Shown here: one piece after another, positions 19,140 through 28,035 of the stretch
How the letters are laid out: each line of letters opens with the position of its first letter
Position numbering within the stretch: position 1 is the first letter of the stretch
Origin: Mycobacterium sp. 852014-52450_SCH5900713
GTDB lineage: Bacteria > Actinomycetota > Actinomycetes > Mycobacteriales > Mycobacteriaceae
Direction: 5' to 3'
Length of the DNA stretch: 64,000 nt
Assembly (NCBI RefSeq): GCF_001667075.1
Contig: NZ_LZIL01000032.1
Location: 1 to 64,000 of the forward strand
Program-made: the position numbers and the translations under genes
Notes under the pieces: model-generated
Databases searched by the model: none
Told to the model about the DNA's origin: nothing
Seen by the model: the letters and a program-made list of their open reading frames with translations, nothing else

Positions 19140-21395
19140 ATGTCACTTCTCGATTTGACTCTGCTTCCGATTCGCATCGCACGCCACATCGCCGACACAC
19201 TGGTGCATCCCGCCGCACCGGCACCCGCGCCACCGGGTGAGCTCGTCGCGGTCGGCGGGATGCCCGAGGGGGTGCCGCCGGCGGCCCTACGCCCCGAGCC
19301 GCAACTTCCGGTGCCGTCGGGATGGCCGTTCGGCGAGGAGTTTCCGCGGACCTGTGGCACCGGCCGCATGGCCGGCGGTGCCCTCTTTTGGACCGATTTC
19401 CTGTACGACGACCACGGGGCGACCGGCCTGCCGATCGGCGACCTGAAAGTGCAGGCGCCGCCGCGCGGCACCTACATCTATCCCGATGGTCCCGCTGCCC
19501 GCAACGGCGCCGACATCTTCCGGGTCGCGATCGGGCTCACCGCGACCCACACGTGGTGGCGGATCGACTGGAACACCTTGCTCGACGCGTCGGTTCCCAT
19601 CGCGCTGTTCACCCTCGACACCGACCCAGCCCGAAACGCGCCCCAGCAGTGGCCCGCCGGGGCCGGGGTGCGCTCGGCCGGAATCGACATGGCCCTGCTG
19701 ATTTCGGGCAGTGGCGCCGCGCTGATCGACCTGACCACCCAGTCCGCCACGCCCGTACAGCACAGCGTCGACATGGGCTCGCGATCGTTTCTGGCGCAGG
19801 TGCCGCGGACCTTGCTGGAGCCGGCCGGCACCTGGACGGTGCGGCTGGCATCGGGGCTGGCCAATGGGTCGGGTGACGCGTTCGTCGACGTGCCCGCCGA
19901 GCATGGTGCGCTGCCCGGGCAGCCCAACGTCTACAACGTCGCGTTCCGCACCGACGAACAGGAGCCGCCGCACCTGAACTTCTGGTCGGATTCCGCCCAG
20001 GCCGAGGCCTTGACCGGCGGCGACGTGTCGAAGTTCGCCGTTAAGGTGGCGTGGGATCGGCTGGCGGTCGGCGAGACCGCCGCCGAGCCGGTGATCACCG
20101 GCCCGTCGACGCGGTGGTACGTGTCCTCGGTCGAGTTGGGCCAGGGTGTCGCCGCGGACGACATCTTGAGCACCAAGCCGCAGTTCCTCGGCCGGGTGCA
20201 GCCGTATTCGGTATGCCTGCCCTCGACTTTCAAGCCGGGCCGCACGCTGCCCTTGACCCTGTTGCTGCATTCGCTCGCCCTGGGACAGAGCCAGTTCGCC
20301 GCCATCGACCCCCGTTTGCTGCATCAAGTGTGCGAGGGCCGCGACTCGGTGGTGGTCACGCCGCTGGCCCGAGGCCCGTCGACGTGGTATTTCGACACCG
20401 GAGAACTCGACGTATGGGAAGTGTGGGCGCGCGTCGCCGAACAACTGGGCACCGATCCCAATCGCACCGTGATCTCGGGCTACTCGATGGGTGGTTATGC
20501 GGCCTACAAGTTGGGATTGACTTATCCGCAAGTGTTTTCGCAGGCGGTCGTGCTGGCCGGTCCGCCGGCGTGCGGGGTGCGGCTGCTTCCCGACGTCGAC
20601 ATCCCGGCCGATCTCGACCCGGACTCGCCGTGTGCCCGCGAGGGCGATACCTGGAAGCTGCTGGTGAACGCCCGCTGGCTGCCCTATGTCATCGCGCACG
20701 GGCTGGTCGACGAGCTGGTGCCGTTCCCGTCGGCCGCCGAACAGGTGCTCGAACTCGACAGGCTGGGCTACCGGCACCGATTCACCGTGTATCCGCTCGA
20801 GGATCACATCGCCTGGGTGTTGCAGGACAAGTTCGAAGACCCGATCGCCCACATGGAAACCGGCTTACGCCAAGCGGATCCGGGACACATCACGTTTGCG
20901 TGGCATCCGCAATTGGTGCGCGATGACCTGGGTATCGGGCCGCATCGGGTGTGGTGGCTGTCGGATCTGACGGCGGACCCCGCTGTGACGGCGCGGCGCG
21001 GGGCCGTCGCCGAAGTCGACGCACGTTCGTATGCGCGCCCGGACCCCACCCACACCGTTCGGCATCATCGCGGGTTCATCCTGAACTTCGACCCGACCCC
21101 GGGTGTGTACAGCGAACTGGACTGGCGGGTGGGCCCGCCGGTCGGTCCGTTGCCGTATCTCACGCTGCGGCTCACCGGCGTAGCCGGGATCACGGTTGAT
21201 GTCCAGCGGGCCGGACTGGCCGCCTTGCCGGCATCGACGATCACGGTGGCCACCGACACCGCCGCCCGGATCACCCTGCATGGGCTGCCTGGCGGGCTCA
21301 GTGTGCAATTTGACGGTCGGCCAGCCGGACCGGCCTTCGCGGTGCCGGCGGGACGGCACCGCATCACGTTGGCCGCACGGGTTGTTGACGAATGA
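19140..21395 (+). CDS. Large alpha/beta-hydrolase esterase with beta-rich flanking domains
   Basis: A 751-residue protein, probably cytoplasmic or exported without a clear signal peptide. Residues 1-390 form a beta-rich region of no recognised family (GTYIYPDGPAARNGADIFRV, HTWWRIDWNTLLDASVPI). Residues about 395-590 form an alpha/beta-hydrolase similar to PHB-depolymerase-type esterases. Its nucleophile is Ser449 in GYSMGGYAAYK, with candidate Asp524 (HGLVDELVPFPSA) and His556 (LEDHIAWVL). Residues 650-751 form another beta domain. The start at 19140 is chosen as the first ATG after the pepE stop. It sits at the synteny break, 36 bases after pepE in the same direction. The substrate is unknown. 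Confidence 0.8.
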   Translation: MSLLDLTLLPIRIARHIADTLVHPAAPAPAPPGELVAVGGMPEGVPPAALRPEPQLPVPSGWPFGEEFPRTCGTGRMAGGALFWTDFLYDDHGATGLPIGDLKVQAPPRGTYIYPDGPAARNGADIFRVAIGLTATHTWWRIDWNTLLDASVPIALFTLDTDPARNAPQQWPAGAGVRSAGIDMALLISGSGAALIDLTTQSATPVQHSVDMGSRSFLAQVPRTLLEPAGTWTVRLASGLANGSGDAFVDVPAEHGALPGQPNVYNVAFRTDEQEPPHLNFWSDSAQAEALTGGDVSKFAVKVAWDRLAVGETAAEPVITGPSTRWYVSSVELGQGVAADDILSTKPQFLGRVQPYSVCLPSTFKPGRTLPLTLLLHSLALGQSQFAAIDPRLLHQVCEGRDSVVVTPLARGPSTWYFDTGELDVWEVWARVAEQLGTDPNRTVISGYSMGGYAAYKLGLTYPQVFSQAVVLAGPPACGVRLLPDVDIPADLDPDSPCAREGDTWKLLVNARWLPYVIAHGLVDELVPFPSAAEQVLELDRLGYRHRFTVYPLEDHIAWVLQDKFEDPIAHMETGLRQADPGHITFAWHPQLVRDDLGIGPHRVWWLSDLTADPAVTARRGAVAEVDARSYARPDPTHTVRHHRGFILNFDPTPGVYSELDWRVGPPVGPLPYLTLRLTGVAGITVDVQRAGLAALPASTITVATDTAARITLHGLPGGLSVQFDGRPAGPAFAVPAGRHRITLAARVVDE

Positions 21396-21484
21396 GTTGT
21401 GGCTCCGTTGTGAGCGCGGCTAGCTTGGCAAAGCCATCACTGGGTGAATAGCGCCTGCGTGCGGGCTGGACGAGAATTTCGCGC
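21396..21484 (+). promoter_or_regulatory. Intergenic region upstream of the CpnT-like gene
   Basis: This 89-base gap separates the esterase from the toxin gene and would hold any dedicated promoter for the toxin-immunity unit. No clear consensus or repeat is visible, and no strong Shine-Dalgarno precedes the GTG at 21485. Confidence 0.3.
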
Positions 21485-24400
21485 GTGGCTCCGTTAGCGG
21501 TGGATCCCGAGGCGTTGTACGCCGCGGGTAGCGCGGTGGCAGCCGCTGGCGACTCTCTGGCGGCGAACCTGTCGATCTTGACGGCCGGCTTTTCGGCCCA
21601 CACCGGTGTTGACCGAGCCGGCGAGGTGTTCGGCTTGACGTATCAGGAGAAGGCCGAGTCGGTGCTGAAGGCGGCCGCTGCCGCCGTCAACGCCTGCCGG
21701 AAAAGCGGGGCCGTCATACAGCAAGGCGCGTCGAACTACTCCCACGTCGACGCGGCGTCGACGCTGGGCGGCGGACGTGGTGCTTTGACGCCACCGTCCC
21801 CGCCGGCCGAGCTTGCCGCGCCAGGGCCGCCTGGGACGTGGGGGCCCGGCCAGCCGCCTCCTCCGCTGTGGGCGCTCGTGCAATCGTTTGTCCTCGAGGC
21901 ATGGCCCGACGGCGACGTGGCGGGTCTGCGTGCGGCTGCATCTCGTTGGCGCGCCTTCGGTGCGGCAGCCACCGGTGTGAAGGGGACCCTCAACGCGTCC
22001 AAGATGCTGTTCGACGGCCAACACATTCCTGAAGGCGAGAAGATCGACCACGCGTTGACCGAAATCGGCTCGTCGACAGCGACTATCGGCGACCTGTGCG
22101 ACGCATTGGCCCGCACCATCGACACGTTCGCGAATAAGGTCGACCACGCCCAAACCGCGATCCGGGATCTGTTGCGTCGCATCGAGTCCCTGGGCGACCT
22201 CGGTCACGACGTGATGCTCATCATCGACGGCGACGCGTGGGACGAGATCAAACAGATCGTCAAGGACATCAATGCAGTGCTGCAGCATCTTGGGCAGGAA
22301 GCCAGGGCCTGCGAGGACGCGATCAGGTTCGTCATGCAAGAGGCCGATCGCGCGGTCACCACATGCGAGAAGTACGCGCGCCGCGGGCTCGTCCAATTCC
22401 TCGGGGACGACGTCGGTAACCCCATCGCGACGATAGCCGACACCTGGATCAATGCCCCGGAGGGCGTCCTCAAAGGTGTGGTCGGCATGGGGTTGGGCCT
22501 CGTCGACCTGAGCCCGCATTGGATCGCCGCCGATCCCCAGGGTGCGGCCGCCACGTGGACCGGCTTGGTGAAAAACGCCTGGAAAGAAAGTTTGATCAAT
22601 GCCGCGGTCAATCCCAACGAATTCGCAGAAGCGAGGCTGCAGGAGCTGAAAGGCCTTGTGCATGCGAAGGATTGGAGTACGGCTCGGCCGGGATTGGCCG
22701 CCGGTGAAGTCGCATTCGACGGCTTCACGCTGATCGCCCCAGGCCTCGGCGAGGCAGGTGCAGCGGCCGATGGTGCGGGAGCGGCTGCACGTGGCGCAGG
22801 GGAAGAGGCCGAGGCCGCGGGTGGCGCTGCTGGGCGCGCCGGTGGGGAAGGCGCAGCGGGAGCGCGCGCCGCGCTGACTGACATCACCAAGGCCGGCGGC
22901 GACGTGACCAAGAACCTCGAAGGCGTTGCGGGTGATCTGCCGGAAATCAAACCGCCCGCTGGTGGTACGCCGGTGGGTCTGCCATCCGGCAAACCGTTTG
23001 AGCCGCCGGTCGAGTCGGCGCCACGGCCGCCCGACGTCGCAGCGGGTGCGCCAGGACCAACTGCCGCGCCCGAGCCAACGCCCTCGGATGCTCCGGGACC
23101 GGGGACTGGTCCGCATGATCCGGCGGGGGGTGGACCACACGATCCCGCAGTGGCTCCACCAGCAGCACCAGCGCCGGCGGGTGGTGTTCCCGATTCGCCC
23201 GGTGAGCCGGCACCCGCTGCGGCGCCAGCGTCAGCTCCTCCGCCTGGCGACCTCCACGAGCCGTTGTTCGCGCCGGCGGAGTCTGCGCCGGCTCCGGCGG
23301 CGGGTGGTCCCCACGATCTGCCGCCGATGGAAGCTGCGCCGGCTCAGCCAACGGGCGCGGATAGTTCGCACGAAGGGGTATCGGTACCGGCTGAGGCTCG
23401 CGTTCATTCAGCTGATGCTGCGCCTATGGGCGGTCCGCATGAACCAGGATCGGTTCCTGCCGGCGGCCCCCATGACCCGACGTCGGCGCCGCAGAGTCGT
23501 CCCCATGAGCCAGTGCCGGCGCCGGTGAGTGATCCGCGGGAACCGGTACCGGCCGGCTCAGCTACGGCCGCCGTACCCGCTGCAGCGGGCGATCGAGTGC
23601 CAGCGAACGTGGCGCAACTGGCCGAACATTCACCCGCGCGTGCGCCGGTAGCGCCGTGGGGACCGCCAGTGGAGTCCGCGCCGGTCAGCGCCAGCGCGCC
23701 AAGACCCGCGCTTGCTGCCGCCCCCGCGGCTTCTACACCACATTTCAGCGCACCGGCAGGCCGCCCGGTCGAGATGCCAGCGCCGGGTCGCGCATGGCAT
23801 AGTCCTGGCGACGGGGAGCCGCCAATCGGTGAGCCGCCGCATGACGGAAGACCGAGCGGTCCCGGCGACGGCCATCCGGCCGGCGGTAAGACAGATGGGC
23901 AGCCACACGACGGCGGCGGTCGGCGAGGGCATGGCGACGGGGATGCACCTGGTGGCCGCAGAGAAGGGCACCCGCCGGACGGCGAGGGTCCAGCAGGACC
24001 GGAGAGTGGAGATTCTCCGGGTGGCGAACGTCAGGACCCCGTACATCCACATGAGCCCGCTGGTGATGGATGGCATCGGTTATCGGACGAGGCGCTTGAC
24101 CCCAACTACGGAAATCCGCTGGACGACCACTGGGATTTCGGTGACGATCCGGTCGATCCCACGAAGATCGACGATGCCGTCGCCAAGCTGGTTCATGACC
24201 CTCGAGCACCATATGGTCGTGATCCAGAAGGGCGCCCGTATACCGAGCAAGAGTATGCAGAACGCTTCAATCAGCTAGGCAAGGACGGACAACATTGGGC
24301 TAACTTCCCGCTGAATGACGGCGCGGTTCCGGGAACACGGGTTTCCTATGAAAATCTCAGATCCTTCGTACGCGACTATGGCTCGCTTCTTGATCGGGTC

Positions 24401-24664
24401 GGCAAGACCAATGGTAAGTACTTAGCCGTGATGGAAGATGGCCTACCAGCTTCATGGCAGGAGCGTGCGCTCCACGTCATGAATCTCCGCGATCCCTACC
24501 ACAGTTATGCCTTAGGAGAACTCCCGGAAGGCTGGACTATCGAAGTATCGGAGGTGGCGCCCGGAGTCGGTCAACCGGGTGGATCGATCCAAGTCCGAAT
24601 ATTCGATGCTGATGGCAAAGCGCAGATAATTGACAAGCTCAAGGTCCGAGGAGTGCTTAAGTAA
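21485..24664 (+). CDS. CpnT-like protein with C-terminal TNT (NAD+ glycohydrolase) toxin domain
   Basis: CpnT of M. tuberculosis is an outer-membrane channel and exported toxin whose TNT domain hydrolyses NAD+ and kills host cells. This 1,059-residue product has the same architecture. The N-terminal domain (1 to about 430) starts MAPLAVDPEALYAAGSAVAA and has WXG-like helices (VFGLTYQEKAESVLKAAAAA). A Pro/Ala-rich linker (about 480-860) has repeated PHDP/PHEP motifs. The TNT domain (about 865-1059) contains PYGRDPEGRPYTEQEYAERF, GAVPGTRVSYENLRSF, LRDPYHSYALGELPEGW and VAPGVGQPGGSIQVRIF. The conserved Arg, His and Gln that I recall as important for TNT activity are present in GTR, YHSY and GQPGG. 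It is GTG-initiated, and its stop overlaps the immunity gene. No esxE/esxF neighbours are present, unlike the M. tuberculosis locus. Confidence 0.9.
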   Translation: MAPLAVDPEALYAAGSAVAAAGDSLAANLSILTAGFSAHTGVDRAGEVFGLTYQEKAESVLKAAAAAVNACRKSGAVIQQGASNYSHVDAASTLGGGRGALTPPSPPAELAAPGPPGTWGPGQPPPPLWALVQSFVLEAWPDGDVAGLRAAASRWRAFGAAATGVKGTLNASKMLFDGQHIPEGEKIDHALTEIGSSTATIGDLCDALARTIDTFANKVDHAQTAIRDLLRRIESLGDLGHDVMLIIDGDAWDEIKQIVKDINAVLQHLGQEARACEDAIRFVMQEADRAVTTCEKYARRGLVQFLGDDVGNPIATIADTWINAPEGVLKGVVGMGLGLVDLSPHWIAADPQGAAATWTGLVKNAWKESLINAAVNPNEFAEARLQELKGLVHAKDWSTARPGLAAGEVAFDGFTLIAPGLGEAGAAADGAGAAARGAGEEAEAAGGAAGRAGGEGAAGARAALTDITKAGGDVTKNLEGVAGDLPEIKPPAGGTPVGLPSGKPFEPPVESAPRPPDVAAGAPGPTAAPEPTPSDAPGPGTGPHDPAGGGPHDPAVAPPAAPAPAGGVPDSPGEPAPAAAPASAPPPGDLHEPLFAPAESAPAPAAGGPHDLPPMEAAPAQPTGADSSHEGVSVPAEARVHSADAAPMGGPHEPGSVPAGGPHDPTSAPQSRPHEPVPAPVSDPREPVPAGSATAAVPAAAGDRVPANVAQLAEHSPARAPVAPWGPPVESAPVSASAPRPALAAAPAASTPHFSAPAGRPVEMPAPGRAWHSPGDGEPPIGEPPHDGRPSGPGDGHPAGGKTDGQPHDGGGRRGHGDGDAPGGRREGHPPDGEGPAGPESGDSPGGERQDPVHPHEPAGDGWHRLSDEALDPNYGNPLDDHWDFGDDPVDPTKIDDAVAKLVHDPRAPYGRDPEGRPYTEQEYAERFNQLGKDGQHWANFPLNDGAVPGTRVSYENLRSFVRDYGSLLDRVGKTNGKYLAVMEDGLPASWQERALHVMNLRDPYHSYALGELPEGWTIEVSEVAPGVGQPGGSIQVRIFDADGKAQIIDKLKVRGVLK

Positions 24665-25179
24665 TGGCAAGCGTCGTCGATCTTTCTCCTGATTTACAAC
24701 GGTGGGTCCGTGTCGCCGGATTAGACATGCTTCAGGGCAGTCAGACGAATGACGGTCGAACCATTATCTGGAACACCGGTGGGGAGTCACGTTACTTCAT
24801 CGGAGGTGTCGACGAATGGTTTGTCGTGACTTCATCTGATCGCATGGGACCTGAGGCATTCGAGTTTGCCGGGCGAACAATGGCGACAGTAGAAAAGTAT
24901 CTCTACGGACTGTTCGGTTTATCTGCCCGAGGTGAAGAATTACCTATCGTAAGAATCCCTTTTCAGCGTAGCCAGTTACGTGCAGGCTATAGCATCGGTA
25001 AACAGACATTCGCCGGACGAGAGCGCCACGCGCTGATTGATGACCGGGGTATCTATGTCGCTATCGCAGGAGTAGAGGATCTCGTCGAGCTGTCTCATTA
25101 CATCGATGCTACGGGAAAGGCGATAGAAGAATCTTTTTTGTCCGCCGACGGCGAACCTCTGTTTGGGCATAGGGATTGA
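24664..25179 (+). CDS. Putative immunity factor for the TNT toxin (IFT-like)
   Basis: A 171-residue soluble protein beginning MASVVDLSPDLQRWVRVAGL. It contains ESRYFIGGVDEWFVVTSSDR, LYGLFGLSARGEELP and YIDATGKAIEESFLSADGEP. Its ATG overlaps the toxin stop (TAATG), so toxin and antitoxin are translationally coupled. In M. tuberculosis the gene after cpnT encodes IFT, which binds TNT tightly and blocks it in the bacterial cytoplasm. Position, size and the lack of a signal peptide support the same role here. Direct sequence homology to IFT is my recollection of the family (Imm61-type), not a search. GC is about 53% (95 of 180 bases counted), far below flanking genes. Confidence 0.78.
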   Translation: MASVVDLSPDLQRWVRVAGLDMLQGSQTNDGRTIIWNTGGESRYFIGGVDEWFVVTSSDRMGPEAFEFAGRTMATVEKYLYGLFGLSARGEELPIVRIPFQRSQLRAGYSIGKQTFAGRERHALIDDRGIYVAIAGVEDLVELSHYIDATGKAIEESFLSADGEPLFGHRD

Positions 25180-25330
25180 TGGTGATAAACGGTATCGATG
25201 CTCCATCTTCTGTCAAGCAGGTGAGGCATCGTTCATCAGAGGTCTGATCATAGTTCATCACGGGTTCCTGGTCCCCGGTGCGAGAGGTTGAGACGAAATA
25301 TTGGTCGTCAGGCGGCACAGCGAGGAAGAA

Positions 25331-25624
25331 ATGGATGCGGACACGCTTAATGCCGCAATTGTAGCGGCCATCAAAGATACGGTTGTACCGCATGTCGACA
25401 AAGAAAAAGTGTCGGAAATCTTCGGAGCTGCTGAGGCTGAGCTCATCGCAGCACGAGTTTCTGATTTGGTTCACGAGGCGGCCAGCACGCCTATCGTATG
25501 GGGAGATGTGACCTTGCAGGAAGGAGTGAACGAAATTCTCCGTCGATTTCACGACAAGCATCCGGATTTGACTCGGGAGGCGCTGCATGAGATTGGACGT
25601 TGCGTCGGATGGAACCTGCGCTGA
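25331..25624 (+). CDS. Small helical protein of unknown function after the toxin-immunity pair
   Basis: A 97-residue, mostly helical, acidic protein starting MDADTLNAAIVAAIKDTVVP and ending GRCVGWNLR. No signal peptide, Cys cluster or known motif is visible. It lies 151 bases after the immunity gene, same strand and similarly low GC. I chose the ATG at 25331, preceded by GAGGAAG, over the TTG at 25301. It could be a second or orphan immunity protein, a remnant of another toxin module, or unrelated; I do not recognise the family. Confidence 0.6.
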   Translation: MDADTLNAAIVAAIKDTVVPHVDKEKVSEIFGAAEAELIAARVSDLVHEAASTPIVWGDVTLQEGVNEILRRFHDKHPDLTREALHEIGRCVGWNLR

Positions 25625-25667
25625 TGCCGTCATTCAGTAGCGGCTTGCGGCCTGCCCGACTCGGCCG

Positions 25668-26081
25668 CTACTGCTCGCCCCGGTCCAGCAATCCCGACGA
25701 TCCCAACACCCGCTCCACCCGCACCTCGATAACCACCCGCCGCGGGTTGGGACGCGGGGTGCGATACCGCTGGGCGTACCGCAGTTCGGCATCGCGGACG
25801 GCGTCGCCATCGCTGTTCACCTTGGACCGGCCCTCGAGCGACAGCCACCGCGCGCCGTCGACCTGACTGAGTACCGCCACCCCGCCACGATCGGCGTTTA
25901 CCGCCTTCTGCGAACCGCCGGTGGTGATGACCCGCGCGATGTGCGTCTTGGGATCGAACGTGAAGCCCACCGCCACCACATGGGGCGAATTGTCGGCTCG
26001 CAGCGTGGTCAGCATGGCCAGATGCCGTTCGGACAGAAACGCCAGCGCATCGTCGGTGAGCCGGGTAGTGGTATTCGCCAT
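25668..26081 (-). CDS. PPOX-fold F420H2-dependent biliverdin reductase homologue (Rv2074-like)
   Basis: A 137-residue split-barrel flavin/deazaflavin reductase. It starts [20 protein letters not shown] and contains [36 protein letters not shown] and [20 protein letters not shown]. The sequence is nearly identical, as I recall it, to Rv2074, shown to reduce biliverdin with F420H2. The frame continues 11 codons upstream to 26114, but the ATG at 26081 gives the conserved N-terminus. It is divergent from the SDR gene with 35 bases between starts. GC returns to the genomic level here, marking the end of the accessory segment. Confidence 0.9.
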   Translation of the reverse strand: MANTTTRLTDDALAFLSERHLAMLTTLRADNSPHVVAVGFTFDPKTHIARVITTGGSQKAVNADRGGVAVLSQVDGARWLSLEGRSKVNSDGDAVRDAELRYAQRYRTPRPNPRRVVIEVRVERVLGSSGLLDRGEQ

Positions 26082-26116
26082 CACCGCCCACGCTAGCGCA
26101 GGCGATAATCGCACCC

Positions 26117-26866
26117 GTGGACGACACGGGCGCAGGACCAGTACTAATCCTGGGCGGACGCAGCGAGATCGGCATCGAGCTGGCGCGGTTACTGGCGCCC
26201 GGGGCGACCGTGGTGCTGGCCGCCCGCAAGGCCGATCAACTCGACGAGCAGGTCGCTGCGCTCAAAGCCGCCGGCGCGACGGCGGTGCACACCGAGGAGT
26301 TCGACGCAGACGACCTGGGGTCGCACGGGCCGCTGGTCGCCTCCGTCGTCGCCGATCACGGACCCATCGCCACGGCCGTGCTGGCGTTCGGAATCCTCGG
26401 CGACCAGTTCCGCGCCGAGACTGACGCCGCGCACGCGGTGGCCATCGTGCACACCGATTACGTCGCCCAGGTCAGCATGCTCACCCACTTGGCCACTGCC
26501 ATGCGCAAAGCCGACAAAGGCGAACTGGTGGTGTTCTCCTCGATCGCCGGCGCGCGCGTGCGTCGCGCCAACTACGTCTACGGCTCGGCCAAGGCCGGCC
26601 TGGACGGCTTCGCCAACGGCCTGGCCGACGCCCTGCATGGCACCGGGGTCAAACTGCTGATCGCCCGTCCGGGCTTCGTGATCGGACGCATGACGCACGG
26701 TATGGATCCGGCGCCGCTGTCCAGCACCCCCGCGCAGGTGGCCAAGGCCACGGCGCGAGCGCTGGCGAAGGGCCGGCGGACCGTATGGATCCCGTGGGCG
26801 CTGGGGCCGGCCGCCGCCGTGATGCGGCTGCTGCCGCAGTTCATCTGGCGCAGGATGCCGCGATGA
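26117..26866 (+). CDS. Short-chain dehydrogenase/reductase (Rv2073c-like)
   Basis: A 249-residue SDR. The nucleotide-binding turn is atypical ([17 protein letters not shown] instead of TGxxxGIG). The active-site Ser ([11 protein letters not shown]) and the YxxxK pair ([13 protein letters not shown]) are present. The C-terminal 40 residues ([20 protein letters not shown]) include a hydrophobic helix that may anchor it to membrane, as in DprE2-like enzymes; that comparison is an inference. GTG start. It overlaps cobL by four bases but has no evident role in corrin synthesis. Confidence 0.88.
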   Translation: MDDTGAGPVLILGGRSEIGIELARLLAPGATVVLAARKADQLDEQVAALKAAGATAVHTEEFDADDLGSHGPLVASVVADHGPIATAVLAFGILGDQFRAETDAAHAVAIVHTDYVAQVSMLTHLATAMRKADKGELVVFSSIAGARVRRANYVYGSAKAGLDGFANGLADALHGTGVKLLIARPGFVIGRMTHGMDPAPLSSTPAQVAKATARALAKGRRTVWIPWALGPAAAVMRLLPQFIWRRMPR

Positions 26867-28035
26867 TCATCGTGGTCGGCATCGGAGCCGACGGCATGGC
26901 TGGGCTCGCTGAAACGTCGTGTCGTGAATTACGAAGGGCCACAGTCATTTACGGGTCCAAGCGGCAACTCGACCTGCTCGACGACACCATCACCGCGCCG
27001 CGCCGGCAGTGGCCCTCCCCGATGCTGCCCGCCCTGCAGACCCTGCGAGACCGCCACGCCGAAGACATCCACGTGGTGGCCAGCGGCGACCCGCTCCTGC
27101 ACGGCATCGGGGGCACGTTGATCCGGCTGTACGGACCGCAACAAGTCAGGGTGTTGCCGCATGTGTCCTCGGTGACGCTGGCCTGCGCGCGGATGGGCTG
27201 GAACCTTCACGACACGGAGGTGATCAGTTTGGTCACCGCGCAGCCGCACACCGCGGTTCGCCGCGGCGGCCAGGCCATCGTGCTGTCGAAAAACGCGGCC
27301 ACACCCCAAGAACTCGCCGCACTCCTCGACGTGCATGGCCGCGGCGACTCCGAGTTCACCGTTCTGGAAAACCTCGGCGGCCCAACGGAACACCGTCGTG
27401 ACGGCACCGCACGCCACTGGGCAGACAGCGCGTCGGCGGACGTCGACGACCTCAACGTCGTCGCCATCCGCTACCTGCCCGACGATCGCCTGTCGCCGCT
27501 GCCAGACGACGCGTTCGCCCACGACGGGCAGATCACCAAGCACGGAATCCGCGCGGTGACGCTCGCGGCGCTGGCCCCACGTCCGGGCGAACGGCTCTGG
27601 GACGTCGGTGCGGGCTCGGGCAGCGTCGGCGTCGAGTGGTGTTTGAGTTGGAGCGGTTGTAGCGCGGTCGCATTCGAACGTGACGAACAGCGGCGCCGCA
27701 ACATCGGTTACAACGCAGCGGCGTTCGGCGTCGACATCGAAGTCCGCGGCGACGCCCCGGGAGCGTTTGACGGGCTCGAGCCACCGGCGGCCATCTTCAT
27801 CGGCGGCGGCCTCACCCAGCCCGGTCTGCTCGATGCATGCCTCGACCACTTGCGCACCGGTGGTCGCCTCGTCGCCAATGCGGTCACCGCGGAATCCGAA
27901 GCGGCTCTAGCGCAGTCATATTCGCGTCTGGGGGGTCGGCTGCGGCGCTTCCAGCACTATCAGGGCGAGCCGCTCGGGGACTTCACCGGATGGCGCCCGC
28001 AGATGCCGGTCACCCAGTGGGCGGTGACGACATGA
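26863..28035 (+). CDS. cobL: CobL, precorrin-6Y C5,15-methyltransferase (decarboxylating)
   Basis: CobL methylates C5 and C15 and decarboxylates the ring-C acetate, giving precorrin-8. The 390-residue protein fuses a CbiE-type tetrapyrrole methylase (1 to about 200; [40 protein letters not shown]) and a CbiT-type domain (about 215-390) with a class I SAM loop, LWDVGAGSGSVGVEWCL, and IFIGGGLTQPGLLDACLDHL. The ATG at 26863 overlaps the preceding stop (ATGA), and the 3' end overlaps cobM the same way. The frame is open upstream but those codons lie inside the SDR gene. Confidence 0.95.
   Translation: MIIVVGIGADGMAGLAETSCRELRRATVIYGSKRQLDLLDDTITAPRRQWPSPMLPALQTLRDRHAEDIHVVASGDPLLHGIGGTLIRLYGPQQVRVLPHVSSVTLACARMGWNLHDTEVISLVTAQPHTAVRRGGQAIVLSKNAATPQELAALLDVHGRGDSEFTVLENLGGPTEHRRDGTARHWADSASADVDDLNVVAIRYLPDDRLSPLPDDAFAHDGQITKHGIRAVTLAALAPRPGERLWDVGAGSGSVGVEWCLSWSGCSAVAFERDEQRRRNIGYNAAAFGVDIEVRGDAPGAFDGLEPPAAIFIGGGLTQPGLLDACLDHLRTGGRLVANAVTAESEAALAQSYSRLGGRLRRFQHYQGEPLGDFTGWRPQMPVTQWAVTT

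Noticed and set aside
25109..25633. 174-codon minus-strand frame across the immunity gene end and the small unknown gene
   Set aside because: It overlaps two plus-strand candidates with better starts and ribosome-binding sites, and shows no recognisable motif. Some doubt remains because the block has atypical composition.
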